In this document: positions 1 through 10,870 of the stretch, in pieces
Layout: each line of letters begins with the position of its first letter
Position numbering within the stretch: position 1 is the stretch's first letter
DNA from: Neurospora intermedia
Lineage: Eukaryota; Ascomycota; Sordariomycetes; Sordariales; Sordariaceae
Reading direction: 5' to 3'
Assembly (NCBI GenBank): GCA_037102815.1
Contig: BTPP01000008.1
Location: 2,418,001 to 2,482,000, forward strand
Length of the DNA stretch: 64,000 nt
Notes under the pieces: generated by a model
What the model saw: only the letters and a program-made list of their open reading frames with translations
What the model was told of the DNA's origin: nothing
Databases searched by the model: none
Made by a program: the position numbers and the translations under genes

Positions 1-30
1 ACGCGTCCGACCGACGCGTCACACAACGCG
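1..30. promoter_or_regulatory. MluI cell-cycle box cluster upstream of the dUTPase gene
   Basis: Two perfect ACGCGT hexamers lie at 1-6 and 14-19, and an AACGCG core follows at about 27-32. The dUTPase start codon is at 143. In yeasts the hexamer is bound by the MBF (Mbp1/Res-Swi6) complex, which drives S-phase genes, and dUTPase and PCNA are typical targets. The match is seen directly; the regulatory role here is inferred. The window begins at base 1, so more boxes may lie upstream. Confidence 0.5.
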
Positions 31-142
31 CTTACACTCAGCTCTGGCTGAGCTTTTGCTTTTGCGCCTGCAGTGTTGCCGCCTCCCCACCATTGAAACA
101 GCTGCGTTTCCTCCTCCTCCTCCCTCGCACAGCAGCAAATCA

Positions 143-1116
143 ATGTTTGTTGCCCGCCGTCTTCTCCTCTCTCGTTCCACTTCTTCTTCTCTCTCAATTG
201 CTTCCCAAACCACCACCACCATATTCAAGCATTTCTTCGCAACCATCACACCAATGACCACCGGCACCACCGAACCTACTGCCTCCTCCCCTCCCGCCAA
301 GCGCATCAAGACCTCCGCTGACTCCTTCTCCCAAACCACCACTGCCGCCACTACCACCGCCGCCACCATGACTGCCGATACCCAGACTCCCGTTACCAAG
401 GTTGACCAGGCCCCTCCTCTCCTCATCAAGAAGCTGTCCGACAAGGCCCGTCTGCCTACTCGCGGCTCCGCCTTTGCTGCTGGTTACGACATCTACGCTT
501 CCAAGGAGACTACGATCCCTGCGCGCGGAAAGGGTTTGGTGGATACGGATATCTCCATGGCTGTTCCTGCTGGGACTTGTACGTTTTGTTTTATTATTCT
601 TACCTTCCCCCCTCTCCTCTGTTTACTTTTTTTTTATCATCTTTTTCAATTTGCTTTGGGTGCACCTCCGGTGGCCACTCCGTGGAGGCCCTCCGGGGGT
701 GTCCTCGCTTCGCTCGCTTTCCCACCCTCTCTTCCCACCCTTTCCTGCCCTCCCTCTCCTACCTTCCCTTCCTTTTCCTCTCCCTCTCCTCCCTTCCACC
801 TATTCATAACTAACCAAAAACAATAACAAACAAAACAGACGGCCGTATCGCCCCCCGCTCCGGCCTAGCAGCCAAGAACTTCATCGACGTCGGCGCCGGC
901 GTCATCGACGCCGACTACCGCGGCCAAGTCAAGGTTCTCCTGTTCAACCACTCGGACGTGGACTTTGTCGTCAACGAGGGCGATCGCGTCGCGCAGCTGG
1001 TTCTCGAACGCATCTATACCCCCGAGGTGGTCGAGGTCGAACAGCTGGAGGAGAGCGTCAGAGGGGCGGGCGGGTTCGGGAGTACGGGCGTTAGTGTTGG
1101 GGATGTGAAGAACTAA
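143..1116 (+). CDS. dut1: dUTP diphosphatase (dUTPase), probably dual-targeted
   Basis: Hydrolyses dUTP to dUMP and pyrophosphate, keeping uracil out of DNA and feeding dTMP synthesis. Two exons, 143-578 and 839-1116, give 237 residues; the 260-bp intron splits a Tyr codon. All five trimeric dUTPase motifs are present: [35 protein letters not shown] and the Gly-rich C-terminal arm [10 protein letters not shown]. The start is the first ATG in frame. The first 30 or so residues are Arg/Ser/Thr-rich with no acidic residue, like a mitochondrial presequence. A second in-frame ATG at 254, just after that segment, is followed by PPAKRIKTS, which resembles a nuclear localisation signal. Leaky scanning could therefore give mitochondrial and nuclear forms; that is inference. 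ACGCGT boxes upstream suggest S-phase control. Family assignment is secure. Confidence 0.95.
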
Positions 1117-1691
1117 GAAAACAAAGAAATGAAAAGAAAAGAAAAGAACGGAAAAGGAAAGAAACGAAAAATGGGTTAGGGGTGTGAAGCGATATAGATG
1201 GACGGCGTTTTTTGGGAAATCTCGCAGAGGATTTGAAAGGTATGAAATGCGTATGATACTACAGGTTGGTGGACATGGACATAAGTTTCGGTGATACATA
1301 AATGGTGAAATGAGCAAGAAACGAACGGAGAATTTGGCGGGCAGCGGAGGTACTTTGTCAGGCCAGCTTCAATGGCTTATCTTGAATCAGGCCTCCACAA
1401 CTCTTCTTCTGATCCAATTCTGAATGTACGAAGTATGTATAGTGTGGTATATACTCTTAATCAGGACCTTCACCAACCAAGTAACCCCCCAAAGTTCCTG
1501 CAATGCTATGCCCATGCTCTAATCTAGCTTCTATGGTAGAATAGAATAGCGCCTCGCTCCCCAACAGCAGATCAACAATACCTAACTCCCGCTATCCAAT
1601 GCTGTATTCATCCCACACCCCGTTCTAATTCCTCGCTCTCTCTCTGGCAAAAAGAGTCTCACACCCAAGCAGAACCACCAAAACAAAAAAA
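1117..1691. other. 3' intergenic region between convergent dUTPase and pyridoxal kinase genes
   Basis: This stretch holds the 3' ends of two convergent genes. It starts with an A/G-rich run after the dUTPase stop. I see no gene, repeat family or RNA in it. Confidence 0.5.
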
Positions 1692-3392
1692 CTAAGAGCA
1701 CTCTATCCTCTTCGCCCTAAACTCCACCTTGGGATGCCTCAAACTATCCAAATGCCTCACCAGCCTCAACTCGGCCGCCTTGCTCTTCATCAAATGTAAC
1801 CTCTTCCTCGCCTGCACTTCTTCTTCCTTTTGCGCTTCCTCCACTTGTTTCCTCCTCCGTTGTTCTTCTTCTTCCTCCTCTTTTATCCTCTCTTCATCCG
1901 TCACTTCCCTATCTTCGCCACCATCCCTATTACCATTCGTCGTCGTCGTCGTCTGTGTCGAATCCAGCTTAATTTTCTTATCCACATGCCCATCCTGACC
2001 CGTCTCATGGCCATTCGCATGTCCATACCCATTAACCCCATCCGTCTTCGCTTTTTCTCGTTGAAGCTGCTCATCCACAAACCCCTTAGCCCTTTGCACC
2101 CTCCCCTTCATCCCCTCCGCCGTCTTCGTCAACACCTCATGCATACTCGCCAACACCTTCTCCGCCGCTTTGGCAAGGGGCAAGTCCAGCGCGTCCACAT
2201 TATCCTCGCTTAACCAGCTCTCCCGCTCCGTTAGGTCTCCTTCAGTGTTATACACCGCCTCTCGCATGCGCACGAGCATCAACGCGGAAAACATATCGCC
2301 CGTTCCGGAAAAGTAGCAGTCGATGGCGGGAAAACTAATCTGGAAAGCGCGCGATCGGCGGGCAGAAGTCATTGTTGAGCCGACTACGCTGAGGGTTTTG
2401 GTGCGGGGCGGTTGCGATTGGCCTTGGCCTTCTTCTTGGGGTGTTGGTGTGGGCGCCGAAGAGCCGGGTACGGAGTTGGGCATGGTGGAGGAGACGGCAG
2501 TAGCAGCAGCGTCGGGAAGAGAGACGGAAGTGATGATGATGTGCGGGATGGCGTAGCGCTCGTGGAGGACGGAGATGGCGCGGGTTAGGGAGGGCATGTC
2601 GATTATCTTGACTTCTGATAGGAGTCTGTTGTTTGTTAGATTAACTTGGGCAGTAGAGGGGAGGAAAAAGGAAGTACGCACTCTGCCTCGAATTGATTCG
2701 GGAGTATCAGGTCTGCGTACTGCACCAATCCTTTGTATACCGGCACTACATCCTGCGCGACGTACAGACTGCCGTTATCGCCCATCACGGGGTCCAGCAC
2801 CCAAAAGAAACTTCCCGGCTTCCCGCGGGCTTGAGCCTTTTCCTTAAGTTCCTTCGCTATCTCCCCTACGGCTTCCAGCGCTGGAGCACCGGGGACGTAT
2901 CCGGACAGCATCATGTCAAAGTCATCGAGGTACGACTGTTTGAGACCGCGGTAGAGGTCGGTGATTTCCGAAGCGGACACGCGCGTGCCAGTGAATTGGC
3001 GGTAGCCCGTGTGGTTACTGAACTGCACCGTGTTGAGGGCGGCGACGTCGCAGCCGAGGGATTGCATGGAGAAGACGGCGATTTTGTTGCCTACGTAGCT
3101 GGGAGACGACATATCGATGTTAGCCAATCCGTTTCTCTTCTTCTCTTTCTCTGATCTTGTTCTCTCTTCGTCTCGTCTCGTCTTGTCTAATTCAGACTCG
3201 GCTGGTCTAGTCGTCATCGAGGGAGGCCGGCGCAAAGCTTGTAGGTAAATCGGAACTTACCCAGAGACAACCTAAGCACTCCCAGTCAGCAATTGATTCA
3301 ACTCGAAGTCAATTGAAAAGGAGAACTAGACTTACATGGCTGGCGACCGCCAACACGCGGGTGTCGGGGACTGGAGGCTCTCCGTCGCTCAT
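1692..3392 (-). CDS. Pyridoxal kinase (Bud16-like)
   Basis: Phosphorylates pyridoxal, pyridoxine and pyridoxamine with ATP in the vitamin B6 salvage pathway. Four exons read on the minus strand: 3392-3336, 3271-3261, 3098-2682 and 2625-1692, total 472 residues. The start gives MSDGEPPVPDTRVLAVASH. The 11-nt second exon then supplies VVSG, and exon 3 continues YVGNKIAVFSMQSLG, rebuilding the conserved N-terminal ribokinase-fold motif. VLDPVMGDNG and YADLILPNQFEAELLSEVKI follow, and FSGTGDMFSALML is the ATP/anion-hole motif with the catalytic Asp. A Ser/Pro/Gln insert of about 40 residues sits between the last two blocks. The C-terminal 130 residues are a charged Glu/Arg/Lys-rich, probably coiled-coil extension longer than in bacterial PdxK. 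Family call is secure; the microexon is inferred from frame, splice signals and motif continuity. Confidence 0.92.
3261..3271 (-). other. 11-nt microexon of the pyridoxal kinase gene
   Basis: On the minus strand the bases 3271-3261 are flanked by a TTAG acceptor upstream and a GTAAGT donor downstream. They encode VVS plus two bases of a Gly codon. Skipping this exon would shift the frame and remove the conserved VVSGYVGN motif, so its inclusion is well supported. Confidence 0.85.
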
Positions 3393-4811
3393 TGTGACCT
3401 TGGTAGAGTACTTTGTATGCGATTCGGCTTCTGGTTGTTGTCGAGGAAAGATCGGACTCGAGACTCGTTATAGACAGGTCCTTCGTTCGAATTGGTTATG
3501 TTGGGTAAATGTACTGCTGCGTAGAGTGGCGGCGCAAAGGATCTCGATCGTTGGTAGAGAAAGGTACGTAAGCCGGGTAAGCCGAGCTGACGATTCAACG
3601 AACGGTCTGTCAATTCGGTGGTATGAATCGTCTGTGAAAAAATAGTCGGCCGCTTAAAATCTCGACGATATGTTGAGAATTGGCCGAAGTTAAAAGATGT
3701 AGAGAATGTTTGTTGTTGTCAAGAGGAACGAGGTCTGTCTCGAACTCGCAGAAGAAGTCCGAGGAAGGACTGGATGATCACCGGGTCAAGAAAAGATGGA
3801 GGAAAGATTCCGGACAAGAACTAAACAACACTATGACACAACAAATGATTCACCCTAGACCTAGTAAGTCAGTCAGTCAGCGGTGAAAGAAGAAGACCGT
3901 GTATAGCGGAAAGATATGGTCAATTGGAAATAGTATCATTAAACAAATAAACTGCGATATCGCCCTCTTCCCTTGTGCCACCCATTTGCCCACATCTTGA
4001 TTCGAGTCCTCGAATGGTCCAGAAATTCGCCGCTAACGGTCATGGCACAGGGCCGGCCAGTCAATGACTCTTTTTTTTTCCAGGAACCACCCATGCCCCG
4101 CCAAAGAGTTTCCTGCAGGGCGGGTTAGGGACAACTTGAATGCGGAGTCCATTCAGCTGCTGGGCGCGCCCTGGGCTGTGCTAGGCGGGAGGGGACGTCA
4201 CGCAGGTGGTGGGTAGGTAAGTTACATACATTGAATGAACAATGTGGGGAAGCTGGTGAACACGAAGAACTTCATCGGACGAAAAAGAAAAACACTGTGG
4301 TGGAAGATTTCTGGAAACACGCCGACGGACGAAAAGTGGTGATGTCAGTAGTGTACTTGTGATTTAACCTACTCTCGAGAAACCTACTTTCAACGCCAAG
4401 CTGAACTCCCGAGAAGCGATAATTACCATAGTGATACAAGGCGGACAGTTTCCCAATGTCAATGTGAGAAACCATTGTACAAGAAAGGAAACGATAACAG
4501 CATCATGTTCCTTAGTGAAGGTGTTATGTTGGAGGCCATCGCAAATATTCATTGACGCCTCGTCGTCTCCCCTAAGCATTCATCTTCGCAGCAGAAAGAA
4601 AGAACAAAACGCCCTCTAAAACATTTGTGTGTACTAGAGCCAGACTCTTCCAAAAACACAGATTTCTTTTTCTTCATATCCCTTATCTTCTACAAGACTG
4701 CATTTCTCCTCCTCCCCATGATTTTATAACAACTCGAGGTATACATGAAGGTATAGTTTCGTGGTGTTCGTAACAAAGATGTGGTTCGGTTGTTGGAGGT
4801 AAATGGGGCGT
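3393..4811. other. Intergenic region: pyridoxal kinase promoter and PCNA 3' flank
   Basis: About 1.4 kb between two minus-strand genes. Only short open frames occur (up to 110 codons, on both strands) and none shows family motifs or plausible splicing. A TTTTTTTTTCC run lies near 4072. No RNA gene or repeat was recognised. Confidence 0.5.
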
Positions 4812-5763
4812 TTACTCCTCGTCGCCAATCTGTAAATTACAGCCAGTTAGCATCCCACCTGACAGAAAACAACCACTCAGAGAATGACAAACAAAGACAT
4901 ACCTTGGGCGCAAGATAGAACCTCAAATAGCTGCTGGCCGAAATGTTGTACTCGACCAAAAGGGGCACCTCATTGGAGAGGCAGATCTTGACCGTGCTTG
5001 ACAGCGCGCTCGCCTTGCAGAAGTTGACCAGATACTTGAGCGAAAACGTAAGGGAAACCGGCTCGCTCAACTCAATCTCGATATTCTCGCTGGGCTTATC
5101 AACGTTGGTGTGCTGGCGGAGGGTAATGCTGCCGTTGCCAATGTCGCCCTGGCAGCTGAACTTGACGCCGTCCTTGCTCGCCTCAATGTTGACGCTCTCG
5201 CTCATGGCCATGAGGTCGGTGGTAATGCGCTTGAACTCAGACGACGGCATGCTGATGGTGGCCGCGTACTCGGTATCCGGAATGCCCAGGTGCTCCTGGT
5301 CAATGTCCATGAGCTTGAGGTCGTACTCGGAAATACGGTCGTTTTCGGAAGATTCGAAGACGAGGTTGAGCACGTCGGGCGCGTCCTCGGCCTTGAGCGT
5401 CAGGATGTCCTCGTTCTGGGCGGCGCGGAGCACCTTGGTCAGCGACGTCAGGTTGACGCCGAGCGCAATGTTGCGGTCGCACCGGAAGGGCGAGAAGGTC
5501 TCCGTCTTGAGCATCATGGACACGAGCGCGACGTGCGAGTTGTCCATGGCTTGCAGGGCAATACCCGAGTCGTTGCAGTCGAAGTTGCAGTCCTGCACGA
5601 GGTCCTTGATGGCGTCGACGACCTGAAAATTATCATCATCATCATGACGGTGTTAGTGGGTGTCTTCTAGCTGGGAAAGGAAACAGACAGCTCTTAAGGA
5701 AGAGGACATGACATGACATACCTTCTTCAGGATCGACGCCTGCTCCAACCGTGCTTCGAGCAT
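4812..5763 (-). CDS. PCNA: Proliferating cell nuclear antigen (sliding clamp)
   Basis: Homotrimeric ring that tethers DNA polymerases delta and epsilon and recruits ligase, Fen1 and repair factors. Three exons, 5763-5722, 5622-4903 and 4829-4812, give 259 residues, the normal family length. It starts [14 protein letters not shown] then [16 protein letters not shown]. Lys164 in SKDGVKF is present at exactly the position that is ubiquitinated or sumoylated in yeast and human. The C-terminus LAPKIGDEE is the canonical tail that closes the PIP-box-binding pocket; the 18-nt last exon supplies IGDEE and the stop. The upstream region carries three ACGCG cores, matching cell-cycle control of dUTPase 4.6 kb away. 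The gene looks fully intact; identification is certain. Confidence 0.98.
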
Positions 5764-6140
5764 TTCTGTTGTTGTGGTAGTCCTCCAGTCAGCAACCCAT
5801 CACTTTTGTTCTCCAGCTTTTCTTTCTAGTGCCAGGCAAGCAAGCAGGCAGCAGGCAGCTTCACGCCTAGACAGAGACGACATACTGATGGATGTGAATT
5901 ACCGAACTCGACGGGGAAAAAAAAAAAGAACAAAGAGGGAAGAAAATATGCGCGCGCTGGGTATCACTTTCGGGAGAGAGAGGCGCTCGTGGTTTGACGA
6001 AGAAAGAAGAGAGAAAGAAAAGATTTGGGTTTGGGAAGAGTTATGGTTTTGTTCAAAAAGCTGCAACAGGCAGGCAATGGACGATAAAAAGAGAGGAACC
6101 ACCAATACCACAGGTGGTGGGACACCCACTTCGCGACTTG

Positions 6141-6275
6141 ACGCGCCTGCTAATGGCAGCTAAACGCGCTGAGCCGGGGTTAGGCTTAATTGATTTACCG
6201 CTTCTGGCTAGCTCCCGGTGCACGGTCTCGTTCTTCAGCGCCTCTAGTCTGCTTTCAGGCGCAATCTTCGCGTTT
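6141..6275. promoter_or_regulatory. MCB-like ACGCG motifs upstream of PCNA
   Basis: ACGCG cores occur at 6141-6145 and 6164-6168 on the plus strand and at 6269-6273 on the minus strand, 380-510 bp upstream of the PCNA start. None is the full ACGCGT hexamer. Binding by an MBF-type factor is inferred from the known control of PCNA genes in yeasts. Confidence 0.35.
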
Positions 6276-6570
6276 TCAGTGGGAGCTGTCGCCCTGAATC
6301 CAGTCCCCTCTTTCTGTTTGAATCGTGTCTCTTGTCGGCGACGTTGAAGGCATGCTCACTTTACTATATTTTGAATATTACATTATTTCACCTATCTTAC
6401 ACCCTCTCCCAACTCAAGAAGAATTTGTTACACAATGCCCGCCCAAGATCGTCTGTATGAAAGTGTGTAAACGCCGTTAAATTCTGTATCCCACATTGCT
6501 CGCTTGCCTATCCCAGCTTTCAAATATTCCCATGGTCTGTGTATCCGTCAAAACGCCATTCTACCCAAAG

Positions 6571-6600
6571 TTGTTGTTGTTGTTGTTGTTGCTGCTGTTG
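6571..6600 (+). repeat. (GTT)n/(GCT)n microsatellite
   Basis: A run of GTT triplets ending in GCTGCTGTTG lies in the 3' flank of the vezatin-like gene. It is a simple repeat and not part of a supported reading frame. Confidence 0.85.
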
Positions 6601-6740
6601 AAGAAAACTGGCAAGCTGGCCTTCTTGTTGTTGTTCGCCCCTCTCTTTTGTCTGCGCGCAATGCCGTACCATGCAAGATTATAATGGTCAAAGAAAGAAA
6701 CCCCCAAAAAGAAGAAGAATGCCGCAGAGTCTGTCTGTCG

Positions 6741-8940
6741 TCATAAAGAGATCCTCGTCGGTGCCGCACTCCTTCCGTTTCCCCCTCCGGGTCCCATGGT
6801 TGTATGTCTCTTCGGCCTCAAATTAATCACCATCTCCAACTCCTTCAACATGCCCCTACTCGCTTCCGCCTTCTCCCTCTGCATTGCTCGCATCTCTCTC
6901 TCCTCCTTCATTTTCACCAACCTCTCTTCCCTGGTCAGCATACTCCTTGGCCGAGCCGATAGCGCAACCGCCTCAAACACATCCGGCTCGTTGGGACTTG
7001 GCGAGGAGTTTCGTGTGGGAGAGGTCTCCCCGGTTAGCGCTTTCAGCGCATCCTCCGCTCCGCCACCGGTTTCGTTCTCTTCACCGACAGTGGTCAACCC
7101 GCTCAGAGAGGTCGCAGGCGAATACAGCATGCTCATAGACGAAATACGTTTCTCGTTGCGGTCGATTCCTGAGGCTAGAGCAGCCTTGCCGTCCTCCCAG
7201 GCTTGCTGCAGCATCTTGAGGTCTTGGCCGATGGACTCGTATTGCGACATGAGGTCGAGGCCAACTTCAGAGATGTCGTCGGCTTCGTTGAGTGCTTTCT
7301 CGGACTCTTCACGCAACAGTGCCAGCTTGGCTTGCAGACCGCGGATGCCCGTCGATAGAGAATTGAGCTTGCGAAATTGCGTTCGGCGTTTCTCACGGTT
7401 CGGGGAAAGAGGGAACTTGGTTTCGGGGATGGCGGGGAAGCCTGGTTTTGTTAGCTGTTGTGTGTTTGTAGCGTGCAGCAATACGGGATGAAACTCACTC
7501 TCTTCATCGCTCAAGATGAGACGAAGCCTCTCGTAGCAATCACCAGTCAGACTGCTCAGCTGGCTGAGACACTGAGCCGCCGTCGACCACCGCACAAAGT
7601 CGCTGTTGTCTCCCGTAGCTTCGAACGCAAGCAAAGCACAGAGAAGCAGCTTGCGGATGGTATGGAACCGGGCAGCGGCAATCTTGAGCACCCGTAACGA
7701 CTCCGCCTCCTCCGTCGCGACCTCCGGAAACCCTTGCATCGCATCAGAAACGTCAAAGTCGGTAATGTCGTAAACGTCGTAGTACTTTTCGAGATCCAAC
7801 TGTTCCGAGAGTCCCTTCACCGCTGTCGTCACTTGGATGTAACTCTTGATCATATCGGCAAACCGCTGCTTGAGAGCCTTGCGCAGGCGTCCGCATCGTC
7901 TTGTTTGGCTTCGGTCTTCGATTCTGCTGATAGGCGGTAGTGGTGCGCTCCTGGTTATTGTTAGCCGCAGTCGCCCCCATTTTCCTCCGGAAGAGCACAC
8001 TCACAGCCTATACCCCCTTGACACCAACTCAACCTCCTGAACCAGCGACAGCGCCGCACTAGTAGCACTATCCCAATCCTGACTCTTCGCCACAAAAGTA
8101 GCAACCTCCGCCAGCGCCTTGTTCCGCACATATCTCAGCCACTGCTTCCGGATATAAAAGTGCGCCACCAATCCCACCGCAACGGCAACCACGACGGCAA
8201 CCAGCACCCCCTTTTTGGTCAGCCGGGCGTATCCTCCCAAGCACAACCACCTTATCCCCAACGCCACCACCAACGCTCCCGCAGCCGTTGCGATCAGCCC
8301 CGTCGAGTTCGGTAGTACGACATCGTTACTTTGCCCTTTGGAAGCATCGGCGTCCTGGTTTCGGTAAAAGTGATTAAGTCCAGCAACCGAGTGCCCACTC
8401 AACAATTGCGAAGCGACGATCGTATACCGGAACTGCTCGATGAATTTCTGGTTGTCGGCGCGGTCTATCCTCGCTGTTACGGCTTTCTTTTCACCACGAA
8501 CAAACGTCATTAGTTCAACACACATGGCCCCTATGATTTGAGCGTAAAAGATCCTTACAGAATAGGAGTCATGTAGCGAGCCGAGCGAGCTGTATCGCTT
8601 CATGCGGTGTGGGATCTCGAGTTGTATTGGCTCGGGGGCGTTCTTGCGGAACCGCTTGCGGACCATGGGGCGGCCTACGGGAGCAAAGTTGGGAGAGGAG
8701 GGGGGTGAGATGCTGTGTTCGGAGAGGCGGTCATCGTGGGCATCGTGAAACTGGCCATTGTGGTCGGACTCGGAGGCTGGTGGTGTTGGCCAGTCATTGT
8801 TGCGTGTTTCTTCGCCTTGATCTGTCATGGCAAGTAAGTAATGCTGTGCTTTAGAGATGGACAATGAGTGAGGTATAGTAGGTAAGCGAACCCTTGAGAT
8901 AATTGGCAAGAGGCTCGCAATCCTGAATTACGGTCTCCAT
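6741..8940 (-). CDS. vezA: Vezatin-family membrane protein (VezA-like)
   Basis: Fungal vezatin-domain proteins (Inp2 in yeast peroxisome inheritance, VezA in Aspergillus) act in motor-dependent organelle transport; VezA is needed for dynein-driven early-endosome movement. Four exons are proposed: 8940-8892, 8815-8005, 7950-7499 and 7441-6741, 670 residues. The start METVIQDCEPLANYLKG, joined by the first intron to EETRNNDWPTPPASES, resembles the conserved N-terminus I recall for this family. If that exon is wrong, the ATG at 8828 is the fallback. Two adjacent hydrophobic segments, STGLIATAAGALVVALGIRW and GVLVAVVVAVAVGLVAHFYI, form the membrane hairpin, followed by helical, Glu/Arg-rich sequence. 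The third intron (7498-7442) is 57 bp, has no in-frame stop and ends in a GCTAAC branch site plus CCAG, so it can be missed by gene finders. Family call is good; transport role is by homology. Confidence 0.75.
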
Positions 8941-10870
8941 GGATGCCACTACGACCGGACAACGACTCGGACAATGACGGGACTCGGACAAGAGAACGGG
9001 AGAGGAGCATCCAACAAAGAAACGAGAGGTCGATATGTGGTGCTAGCTCTCCATCTGACGCCAGGCGGCACTCTGAACAAGGAAGAAAGAAAGAGGAGTG
9101 TGCTTGTCCCCTTGTTTCGACGAAGTACAGATACCAGGCCGGCGGCACCACTCAGTTTCCTTGTTTCAAGTCCTGGTTCCTCCTTCGATCGTGTTTAATG
9201 TCCGTAGTTCTGCAGAGCTAAAGCTAGGCGTGGGTCGGTGTGGCTGAGATCTGGGAATCGGTGGGTTTTCTTGGTGTCGCTTATGCTATGCGAGGTGGTC
9301 GAGACGTGCGAAAGCAAAGTGCGGCGGCGCAAGGTGGAATGTTGGAGTAAGTAGTGTTGGTACTAGCGCTATCGGTTATCGGTGCATATGCCCTTTTGTC
9401 TTTGTTGTTCCGTGAAACGTTGTCAGGATTCAATTGATCGTGGTCTATGGTGGTCTGGATGGTTGTATGTTGTTGTCGATGTTGAAAAGGAGTGTCAAGG
9501 TTCAGTTGGAAATTGGTGTAAGTGACTGCAGTAAGTATTGATGACCGCTTGAAACGGGGTCGTACGGGAAACGGGAAACGGGCAACTGGCGACGTCCGAG
9601 CCTTGAACGAGCGAGCGGCTGGCGTTGTTCAAAATGAGAAATTGTAAATTGTGACAAGTGCCAATACTAGTGGAAATGATAATCAGTTATGGAAGCCTAA
9701 GCTTTTCTTCTCCATGAATCTAGTGTTTCTCTCCACAGCTGAGTCCCAAAATAACACAGTTGATGGTCCTGGGGATGCTCATTAAAAGGTCACAGAACCC
9801 TGGCAGATGACGTGAAATTTGACGCCACTCGTTCTGCAACTCGCGAACCAAGGGGGGTGGATTCTGTGTGTGTATGTATCTTACCGTCTTTGCTGTGATG
9901 ATCTGCTGCCCGTCTCTCTCCAGTCCAGTAACCAAATGCCAGCAAAGTAAAAAGTTGGAAGATTAAAAAAGGCCCAACGTCGCACAGTTATGTCACTCCC
10001 AGGAGTGATCCATAGACCATGAGCTCAGCCTTGATATCGGTGAAGAAGGGGGTCCAACAGAGATCAATCCCTAGGTAGGTTGAAACATGTCAGTTGAATG
10101 ACACCTTTTCTTCAGGAGGCTGGACTGGACCGTTCGTTGTTACGCTAGTGCACCTTGAACCCTGGAAATTACACTACCTCGACACATGCCAGTGTCGCCG
10201 CGTCACCGTCGCCGACGCCGAGAGGTCAGGAATGGAATGCTGACAAAACGGTAAGATACGATAAGATTACAGTACAACGGATCGACGGCCCAAGGCTTCG
10301 TTCTTCGTTCCACCGGAAGCCGGCAATGGAGCCGGAGAGCCGTAAAGGTTCTTAGCAGCTGAGCTGAAGCCCTGCCACGTGCGCCGTTGCCTGCCGGGAT
10401 CTATTCTGCTGTGGATGGCTGTCGGGGCAGGCATTCATTGCCGTTGCCCAGGCTCACTCAGCACTGAAGCTCCAGGCCAGCTCCGTTTCCCTGACGTTGG
10501 CCATCTGGGGCGAGCGAGCTGTGTCAAGTGGAATTGAACAGTTGCGGCTCCAGTTCATGCAATTGATCAACAACACCATCCAGACCACGGCAGTGTACTA
10601 TTATCACCATTTTAACGACCCCACGACGTGAAACGAATTCGCCGATACTTAAAACGAGACATAACGAAACAAGCGAAACAAAACAAAAGCGACGGAAAAC
10701 AAGACGAAGATCCGGGGTAAATTGGCTGGTTGCACATCAAACCCCCGCCAAGAAATCAACAGCTTGTCGCATAGGCCTGGCGCCAGATACTTACGACTAG
10801 ACGAGATACACGAGACACCACCATTCGCGCAATCAAATCATATTCACGACAACAGGATACCAAAGCCAAA
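8941..10870. other. Divergent promoter region between the vezatin-like gene and EMC6
   Basis: About 1.9 kb separates two divergently transcribed genes. Open frames are at most about 108 codons and lack motifs. Pyrimidine/purine tracts and short GAAACGGG repeats (near 9565-9580) are present. No RNA gene was recognised. Confidence 0.5.

Noticed and set aside
1-20. ACGCGTCCG at the window edge as cDNA-library adaptor contamination
   Set aside because: The word resembles a common linker, but a second ACGCGT follows and sequence runs on into a normal promoter/leader without a break. I kept the MCB interpretation at moderate confidence.
2636-3235. Single-exon start of pyridoxal kinase at 3235
   Set aside because: The first 45 codons are read-through of the second intron. 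The spliced model restores the conserved VVSGYVGN motif from two upstream exons.
5110-5670. Plus-strand open frames of 186 and 227 codons opposite PCNA
   Set aside because: Shadows of the PCNA coding exon; PCNA identity is certain on the minus strand.
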